This document shows, in pieces, positions 58,710 through 64,000 of a DNA stretch of 64,000 bases. The notes beneath the pieces were generated by a model, which was given only the letters and a program-made list of their open reading frames with translations, was not told where the DNA came from and searched no databases. Origin of the DNA: Streptomyces resistomycificus (GTDB lineage Bacteria > Actinomycetota > Actinomycetes > Streptomycetales > Streptomycetaceae). Within the stretch, counting starts at the first letter, position 1. Each line of letters starts with the position of its first letter. Location of the stretch: contig NZ_KQ948988.1 of assembly GCF_001514265.1 (NCBI RefSeq), positions 1,061,395-1,125,394 of the forward strand, written 5' to 3'. The translations under genes and the position numbers were made by a program.

Positions 58710-59372
58710 ATGACCGCCGGCGTCGACACCCCCGACCGCCGGGGCCGCACCGGACTCGACCGCACCGGCCGGGACCTCACCGGCAACCCCCGCGTCAAGG
58801 TGCGGGACGTGACCCTCTTGTCCAGCCACTGGTACGTCGAGCGCACCACCGTCTTCGACATCCAGCACGCGGACGGCACGTGGAGCACCCAGGAGCGCGA
58901 GACGCACGACCGCGGCAACGGCGCCACCATGCTGCTGTACGACGCCGAACGCGAAACCGTGCTGCTCACCCGCCAGTTCCGCTTCCCGGTCTACGTCAAC
59001 GGCCACCCCGACGGCCTGCTGGTCGAGACCCCGGGCGGCCTGCTCGACGACGAGGACGAACACCCCGAGATCGCCGTACGCCGTGAGGTCGTGGAGGAGA
59101 CCGGGCACACCATCGGCGACGTCCAGCACGTCTTCGACGTCTACATGAGCCCGGGCTCGGTCACCGAACGCGTCAGCTTCTACGCCGCCGCCTACGGCCC
59201 TTCGACCCGCACCCACGCGGGAGGTGGTCTCGACGAGGAGGGCGAGGACATCGAGATCCTCGAACTGCCCTTCCGCCGTGCCCTGGAGATGATCCGCACC
59301 GGGGAGATCGCCGACGCGAAGACGATCATGCTGCTGCAGTGGGCGGCGCTGGAAGGCCCGTTCGCCCGCTGA
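58710..59372 (+). CDS. NUDIX hydrolase
   Basis: A 220-residue pyrophosphatase. The NUDIX box runs from GGLLDDEDEHPEIAVRREVV into EETGH, giving the REVVEETG core. The conserved RQFRFPVYVNGHPDGLLVET strand and VFDVYMSPGSVTERVSFY follow the ADP-sugar/GDP-mannose hydrolase subgroup. The first about 30 residues are low-complexity (DRRGRTGLDRTGRDL), so the functional start may be later. It cleaves a nucleoside diphosphate linked to another moiety, likely a sugar; the exact substrate is unresolved. Confidence 0.9.
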   Translation: MTAGVDTPDRRGRTGLDRTGRDLTGNPRVKVRDVTLLSSHWYVERTTVFDIQHADGTWSTQERETHDRGNGATMLLYDAERETVLLTRQFRFPVYVNGHPDGLLVETPGGLLDDEDEHPEIAVRREVVEETGHTIGDVQHVFDVYMSPGSVTERVSFYAAAYGPSTRTHAGGGLDEEGEDIEILELPFRRALEMIRTGEIADAKTIMLLQWAALEGPFAR

Positions 59373-59451
59373 GCCAAGTCCTCCGACTCGACCCTCGCCC
59401 TTCAACTCGCCGCGCAGGCCCTTGACTTGAAGTGCGCTCGAAGATGAAGAC

Positions 59452-59488
59452 TCCCGTTCGTGCCCCGAAGACGGGCGTGCGAACGGGA
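59452..59488. promoter_or_regulatory. Perfect inverted repeat at the reductase ribosome-binding site
   Basis: Nine-base arms, TCCCGTTCG (59452-59460) and CGAACGGGA (59480-59488), flank a 19-nt loop. The right arm covers part of GGGAGG, the ribosome-binding site of the aldo/keto reductase. It may be a protein operator or an RNA hairpin that hides the site. Confidence 0.5.
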
Positions 59489-59495
59489 GGACATC

Positions 59496-60482
59496 ATGAA
59501 GTACCGCACCATCGGCAGCGCCCCGGACCGTCGCCGCGAGGTGAGCGTGCTCGCCCTCGGGACGATGCTGTTCGGCTCCGTCACCGACGAGAAGACCTCC
59601 TTCGCCGTGCTCGACCGCTATGTCGAGGCCGGCGGGACCTTCGTCGACACGTCCGACAACTACGCCTTCTGGACCGACGACGGTCAGGGTGGCCAGAGCG
59701 AGGAACTCCTCGGCCGCTGGCGGCGCAGCCGCGGCGTCGGCGACGAGATCGTGATCGCCACCAAGCTCGGCGCCCGCCCCCTCGCCCCCGGCACCGGCTA
59801 CGTCGACAACGCGGAGGGCCTGTCCGCCAAGGTGATCCGCGAGTCGGCCGAACGCAGCCGCGAGCGCCTCGGCGTCGACAGACTGGACCTGCTCTACGCC
59901 CACATCGAGGACCACGCCGTCCCGCTGGAGGAGACGGTCACAGGCTTCGCCGACCTGGTCGCGGAGGGCACGGTCGGCCTCCTCGGCGTCAGCAACCACG
60001 CCGTCTGGCGGGTGGAGCGGGCCCGTTCCCTCGCGGCGGCGGCCGGCCTGCCCGGCTACGAGGTGCTCCAGTACGAGCACAGCTACCTCCGTTCCCGCAC
60101 CGACGTGCCCGGCGACCTCTTCCCCGACGGCAGCCTGGCCGCCGCCGGCCCGGACCTGCTCGGCTACCTGCGCGCCGAGCCCGCCCTGACCCTGGTCGCC
60201 TACTCGCCCCTGCTGAAGGGCACGTACGCCCGCCCCGAGCGCCCGCTGCTGCCGGGCTACGACCACCCGGGCACGCCCGCCCGGCTGGCGGCCCTTCGCG
60301 AGGTGGCCCGCGACACCGGCGCGACCGTCAACCAGGTGGTCCTGGCCTGGCAGCTGGGCGGCGAACCGCCGGTCATCCCACTGGTGGGCGTCTCGTCGGT
60401 GGCGCAGCTGGAGGAGAACCTCGCGGCGGTGGACCTGGAGCTGACGACGGAGCAGCGGGGGCGGCTGGACGAGGCGCACTGA
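59496..60482 (+). CDS. Aldo/keto reductase
   Basis: A 328-residue NADPH-dependent oxidoreductase. The catalytic Asp and Tyr lie in FVDTSDNYAFWTDDG, the Lys in IVIATKLGARPLAP and the His in LYAHIEDHAVPLEE. The C-terminal phosphate-binding region reads PVIPLVGVSSVAQLEENLAA. GGAGG is 6 bases before ATG 59496; an upstream Met lacks such a site. It reduces aldehydes or ketones, with unknown physiological target. A perfect inverted repeat precedes it and a terminator hairpin follows. Confidence 0.92.
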   Translation: MKYRTIGSAPDRRREVSVLALGTMLFGSVTDEKTSFAVLDRYVEAGGTFVDTSDNYAFWTDDGQGGQSEELLGRWRRSRGVGDEIVIATKLGARPLAPGTGYVDNAEGLSAKVIRESAERSRERLGVDRLDLLYAHIEDHAVPLEETVTGFADLVAEGTVGLLGVSNHAVWRVERARSLAAAAGLPGYEVLQYEHSYLRSRTDVPGDLFPDGSLAAAGPDLLGYLRAEPALTLVAYSPLLKGTYARPERPLLPGYDHPGTPARLAALREVARDTGATVNQVVLAWQLGGEPPVIPLVGVSSVAQLEENLAAVDLELTTEQRGRLDEAH

Positions 60483-60503
60483 CATCCGGTTCTCGTAGGT
60501 CAC

Positions 60504-60543
60504 GGCCGCCGCCGTCACGGCCTCCGCTGTCTCGGCGGCGGCC
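60504..60543. terminator. Bidirectional terminator between reductase and TetR gene
   Basis: A perfect 11-bp inverted repeat, GGCCGCCGCCG (60504-60514) and CGGCGGCGGCC (60533-60543), between convergent genes. Confidence 0.65.
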
Positions 60544-60564
60544 GCCGTCAGTGGGCCCCGCGCC

Positions 60565-61323
60565 TCACCCGGCCTCGACGAAGCGGTCGAGCAGCGCGTC
60601 CAGCCCGGCCGCCAGCCCCTCCGGCCCGCCGCGCTCGGCGAGGGCGGGGGCGACCTCCCGCAGGACGGGCAGCTCCTGCGCCGGCATCCGGTGCAGGCCC
60701 AGCCGGAACGCCGGGTCGGACTCGTCGGGGTTGTCCACCATCGGACGCAGCTCCACGGACACGTAGCCGAGCAGCCACGAGGTGAAGGCCCGGAAGGCGG
60801 CGGCCGCCCGGTCGTCCTCCAGCCCGGCACCTCGCAGCAGTGCCAGCACCCGCTCGTGGTCCTTGAGCACGGCGAGCGGCCTGCGTGCCAGCGGCACCGC
60901 GAGCATGCGCGTGGCCAGCAGCGGGACCGCCTGGGGGTGGTCGAGGCAGACGTCGTACGTGGTGCGCGCGACACGGTGGAGTCCGGCGCGCCAGTCGCCC
61001 GCCCCGTCGGCCTCGCCCTCCTGGCCGGGGGCGGCGGCCAGTCGTTCCTCCAGCTCCAGGTAGAGGGCCTCGACCAGACCGTCCAGCAGGGCGTCCTTGC
61101 TCGCCGCGTACCGGTAGAGGGCCATCGCCTCCACGCCCAGCTCGGACCCGAGCCGCCGCATGCTGAGGGCCGACAGACCCTCCCGGTCGACCAGCTGCAG
61201 CGCGCTGGCGAGCACCCGCTCCCGGCTCAGTCGGCCGTAGCGGCCCCGGTCGCCCGCCCGGCGCGCCGGGCCGTCCGCAGCCCGCGCGCCCCTGCTCCGT
61301 GCCTCGGCCCTCTCACCGGCCAT
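60565..61323 (-). CDS. TetR/AcrR-family transcriptional regulator
   Basis: A 252-residue repressor. An Arg/Ala-rich leader of about 30 residues precedes the DNA-binding domain: LSRERVLASALQLVDREGLS, then MRRLGSELGVEAMALYRYAA and SKDALLDGL. The C-terminal part is the ligand-binding bundle of the TetR_C type (TSWLLGYVSVELRPMVDN). GGGAGG precedes ATG 61323. It is divergent from the aminotransferase-dehydratase gene; a symmetric site at 61400-61420 between them is a candidate operator. The ligand is unknown. Confidence 0.9.
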   Translation of the reverse strand: MAGERAEARSRGARAADGPARRAGDRGRYGRLSRERVLASALQLVDREGLSALSMRRLGSELGVEAMALYRYAASKDALLDGLVEALYLELEERLAAAPGQEGEADGAGDWRAGLHRVARTTYDVCLDHPQAVPLLATRMLAVPLARRPLAVLKDHERVLALLRGAGLEDDRAAAAFRAFTSWLLGYVSVELRPMVDNPDESDPAFRLGLHRMPAQELPVLREVAPALAERGGPEGLAAGLDALLDRFVEAG

Positions 61324-61399
61324 GCCTCGCCTCCCGACGGTCGGTACGTGCAGTGCTCCCGCTTGTGTTGACTCTACGCATGCCCGGGGGCAAGGTGTA

Positions 61400-61420
61400 C
61401 GTATACGACGTAAATATACG
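61400..61420. promoter_or_regulatory. Candidate TetR operator
   Basis: An inverted repeat with arms CGTATA (61400-61405) and TATACG (61415-61420), spacing nine. AT content is far above the local level. It sits 77 bases before the TetR start and 76 before the fused sugar-enzyme gene. Confidence 0.5.
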
Positions 61421-61495
61421 CCGAATGGGCGCATGGGCGTCACCGCCCCTCGCTCAGCACGGTTCCCCCGTCGAGCCAGGAGTGGGGAGCACGAG

Positions 61496-64000
61496 ATGAC
61501 AGTCCACCGGCTTCGGACCCGGCAGGAACAGGCCGACCGCGCCTGGATCACACCGGACGGCACACCCCCCGTCGAGTCCCGTGCTGCCGACGCGACCGGG
61601 CGGGACGGGCCGGACCTGACGGACGTGCCCTTCGCCACGACCTGGATCAGTCCCGAGGCCCGGCGGGCCGCACAGCGGGTGCTCGGCTCCGGCTGGGTCA
61701 CGACCGGACGCGAGACGCAGCGGTTCGAGGACGACTTCGCGGCCTACGTGTCGGCCGCCCACGCCGTCGCGGTGAGTTCCTGCACGGCCGCGCTCGAACT
61801 GGCGCTGCGCGCCCTGCGGCTGCGGGACGGCGCGCCGGTCCTGATCCCGGCGCTGACCTTCTGCGGAGCGGCCCAGGCGATCCTGCACGCCGGACTGCGG
61901 CCCGTCCTGGTCGACGTCGACCCGCGCACCGGGATGCCGACCCCCGCCACCGTGGCCCGCGCGGCCGCGGCCTGCGGCCGGCCCCGGGCGATGATGGTCC
62001 TGCACTACACCGGGGCCCCCGCACCCGTCGCCGAACTGGCCGAGGCCGCGGGGCTGCCCCTGGCCCGCGTGGTCGAGGACGCCGCGCACGCCCTGGGCGG
62101 CACGGTGGGCGACCGGCCCGTGGGCAGCGTGTCCAAGGCGACCTGCTTCAGCTTCTACGCCACCAAGAACCTGCCCATCGGCGAGGGCGGCATGGTCACC
62201 ACCGACGATCCGCTGCTCGCCGACCGGATCCGGCGCGGACGGCTGCACGGCATGTCCGCCGACGCCTGGCGCCGCGCACTGCCCGGCGGCACCTGGCGGT
62301 ACACGGTGGAAGAGGCCGGCCTGAAGGCCAACATGACCGACCTGCAGGCCGCCATCGGACGGGCCCAGCTGCGGCACCTCGGCGACTGGCAGATGCGGCG
62401 CCACGCCCTGGCCGCGCAGTACACGGCGGCGCTGGAGGCGGTACCCGGTGTCGAACCCCTGGAGCCCGCGGCACCCGGCCTGCACGCCCGCCACCTCCAC
62501 GTCGTCCGCGTGCTGGAGGGCTACGGGACCGGCCGCGACGAACTCGTCGAGCGACTGGCCGAGCTCGGAATCGGCACATCGGTCCACTTCATCCCCCTGC
62601 ACCACATGCCGTACTTCCGCGGTGCCGCGATCATCCCCCCGGGGGGCCTGCCGGGCGCCGACGCGCTGTTCCCGCAGCTGCTGTCCCTGCCGCTGTACCC
62701 GCACCTCACCGAGCGCTCGGTCGACAGGGTCTGCTCCCACCTCGCCCGGCTCGCGGCCACCTCCCCGCACCACACCGGCCTGCGCACCCTGGTCGCCGGC
62801 GCCGGAGAGGCCGGGCGGGCGCTCGCCCGGGACCTGGCGCACACCCCGCAGTACGGGCTCGAGCCGGTGGGCTTCCTGGACGACGATCCGGCCAAGCGCC
62901 GGGCGGGCTTCATCGGGGGCCTGCCGCTCCTGGGCAGCCTGGAGGACATCGGCACGGCGGTGCCGCTGCACCGGGCGGAGGCGGTGGTCGTGGCCATCCC
63001 CGGCCTGGACCCCACCCGGTTCCGGGAGGTGGCGCGGGCCGCCGAGGCCGCGGGCGCCAGTGTGCGCTACCTGCCGTCGTTCATCGCCGCCCTGCGCCGC
63101 GACGTGGTCGGCGACGACATGCGCGAACTGGACGTGCGCGCGCTGATCGGCCGCGCCGAGATGCACGTGGTCAGTCCCGAGGCGCGTGCCACCATCGCCG
63201 GTCGCCGGGTCCTGGTGACCGGCGCCGGCGGCTCGATCGGCAGCGAACTGTGCCACCAGGTCCGCGCCTTCGGCCCGAGCCGCCTCTTCCTCCTCGACCA
63301 CGACGAGTCCAACCTGCACCGGCTCCAACTGGAACTCCAGGGCGACGCCCTGCACTCCGACGACATCGTGATCTCGGACATCCGCGACCGCCCCCGCATC
63401 GACCAGATCTTCCGTACGCTGCGCCCGGAGGTGGTCTTCCACGCGGCCGCGCACAAACACCTGCCGCTGCTCGAACTGCACCCCTGCGAAGGCGTGAAGT
63501 CCAACGTCCGAGGCACTGAGAACCTGGTCCGCGCCGCCGCGGCGGCGGGCACCGCGAGGTTCGTGCTGATCTCCACGGACAAGGCGGCCGACCCCGTGTC
63601 GGTGCTCGGAGCCACCAAGCGACTGGCCGAGCTCATCGTGCACCAAGCCCAGCGGGACGCCCCACCCGGAACCGTGTTCTCGGCCGTCCGCTTCGGCAAC
63701 GTGCTGGGCAGCCGCGGCTCCCTGCTGTCGGTCGTGGCGCAGCAGTTGGGCGCGGGCACACCGGTGACCGTGACCCACCCCGACGCGACCCGCTTCTTCA
63801 TGACCGTCGAGGAGGCCGTCGGCCTGGTCCTGGAGGCCGCCCGGATGGCCCGCGGAGGTGAGGTGTTCGTCCTGGACATGAGCGGACCGGTGCGGATCGT
63901 CGACCTCGTCCGCGAGTTCGCCCGCTCCGTGCACGTCCCCGACGTCGACATCCGCTACACGGGCCTGCGCCCCGGCGAGAAACTCAACGAGACGCTCTTC
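61496..64000 (+). CDS. Fused DegT-type aminotransferase / CapD-FlaA1-type nucleotide-sugar dehydratase, 3'-truncated by window edge
   Basis: An open frame of 835 codons continues past the right edge. Residues about 50-410 are a DegT/DnrJ/EryC1/StrS aminotransferase: WVTTGRETQRFEDDFAAYV, AVSSCTAALELALRAL, PALTFCGAAQAI, VVEDAAHALGG, then the PLP Lys in CFSFYATKNLPIGEGGM. A soluble CoA-binding-like Rossmann domain (LVAGAGEAGRALARDL, PVGFLDDDPAKRRAG) follows, then a CapD-type dehydratase: VLVTGAGGSIGSELCHQV, VFHAAAHKHLPLLE, LISTDKAADPVSVLGATKRL and AVRFGNVLGSRGSLLS. These activities normally work in sequence: 4,6-dehydration of a UDP-sugar, then 4-amination. The active-site Tyr/Met position reads Leu (VLGATK). 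The ATG at 61496 follows GGGGAGC. The membrane helices of CapD are absent, so the enzyme should be soluble. Confidence 0.85.
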   Translation, partial: MTVHRLRTRQEQADRAWITPDGTPPVESRAADATGRDGPDLTDVPFATTWISPEARRAAQRVLGSGWVTTGRETQRFEDDFAAYVSAAHAVAVSSCTAALELALRALRLRDGAPVLIPALTFCGAAQAILHAGLRPVLVDVDPRTGMPTPATVARAAAACGRPRAMMVLHYTGAPAPVAELAEAAGLPLARVVEDAAHALGGTVGDRPVGSVSKATCFSFYATKNLPIGEGGMVTTDDPLLADRIRRGRLHGMSADAWRRALPGGTWRYTVEEAGLKANMTDLQAAIGRAQLRHLGDWQMRRHALAAQYTAALEAVPGVEPLEPAAPGLHARHLHVVRVLEGYGTGRDELVERLAELGIGTSVHFIPLHHMPYFRGAAIIPPGGLPGADALFPQLLSLPLYPHLTERSVDRVCSHLARLAATSPHHTGLRTLVAGAGEAGRALARDLAHTPQYGLEPVGFLDDDPAKRRAGFIGGLPLLGSLEDIGTAVPLHRAEAVVVAIPGLDPTRFREVARAAEAAGASVRYLPSFIAALRRDVVGDDMRELDVRALIGRAEMHVVSPEARATIAGRRVLVTGAGGSIGSELCHQVRAFGPSRLFLLDHDESNLHRLQLELQGDALHSDDIVISDIRDRPRIDQIFRTLRPEVVFHAAAHKHLPLLELHPCEGVKSNVRGTENLVRAAAAAGTARFVLISTDKAADPVSVLGATKRLAELIVHQAQRDAPPGTVFSAVRFGNVLGSRGSLLSVVAQQLGAGTPVTVTHPDATRFFMTVEEAVGLVLEAARMARGGEVFVLDMSGPVRIVDLVREFARSVHVPDVDIRYTGLRPGEKLNETLF

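Noticed and set aside
61454..63934. 826-codon open frame on the minus strand
   Set aside because: It lies antisense to the coherent aminotransferase-dehydratase frame, has no family motifs, and its composition is that of a GC-rich shadow.

Overview
The window is high-GC actinobacterial DNA, almost certainly a Streptomyces chromosome. Supporting evidence is the GC-rich third codon positions, frequent GTG starts, a WhiB regulator, DUF574-type SAM methyltransferases, an LpqY-SugABC-like sugar importer, DUF4333, DUF1905, DUF3140 and DUF309 genes, an atypical P450 and a modular polyketide synthase. It has two parts: a decayed accessory segment (about 1-21 kb) and an orderly chromosomal segment (about 21-64 kb).

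Accessory segment. It opens with a CHAT protease/STAND NTPase/TPR protein running in from the left edge. Next come a 33-codon candidate ORF overlapping a SAM methyltransferase gene, an IS5-type transposase, an ISAs1-family transposase fragment and a doubly truncated, frameshifted APC permease. A mobile-element block follows (6.5-12.6 kb): a replication-relaxation protein, a protein with repeated AlpA-like helix-turn-helix motifs, small unknowns, a PAPS-reductase-like gene broken by an amber codon and a frameshift, and an HTH/P-loop NTPase with a possible frameshift. At 13.2-20.2 kb an old arsR/cation-diffusion-facilitator operon appears cut in two. The N-terminal ArsR part lies at 19942-20214. 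Its C-terminal end, plus the start of the CDF gene, lies at 13240-13537, on the same strand and in the same order. The 6.4 kb between carries a small membrane protein and two translationally coupled genes, a NACHT-type ATPase and a 1,462-residue helical-repeat-like protein. DUF2218 and FAD-oxidoreductase remnants close the segment.

Chromosomal segment. Genes run as follows: a DUF4916 NUDIX-like gene; an amidohydrolase with a glutamine-synthetase-like enzyme (FluG-like pair); a DUF574 methyltransferase; a lipoprotein; a K+ channel; a P450 lacking canonical motifs; a NarL-type regulator, an ABC exporter (ATPase plus FtsX-like permease) and a DUF4333 protein, with a divergent histidine kinase; a second DUF574 methyltransferase; DUF3140; a whiB-dps overlapping pair; a thiolase; a TSUP permease; cobK; a zinc-ribbon-like hypothetical; cobF; DUF309; tRNA-Pro(GGG); an aminoglycoside-phosphotransferase-like kinase; lpqY-sugABC; an ABC exporter; DUF1905; a 2,794-residue CoA-ligase-loaded single-module PKS; a methyltransferase; a NUDIX hydrolase; an aldo/keto reductase; a TetR regulator; and, running off the right edge, a fused DegT-type aminotransferase/CapD-type nucleotide-sugar dehydratase.

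The strongest candidates for something undescribed are the NACHT ATPase/giant-partner pair inserted in the metal-resistance operon, the aminotransferase-dehydratase fusion with an altered catalytic position, and the stand-alone PKS. All product calls come from reading the translated sequence and recognising motifs. No database search was run.
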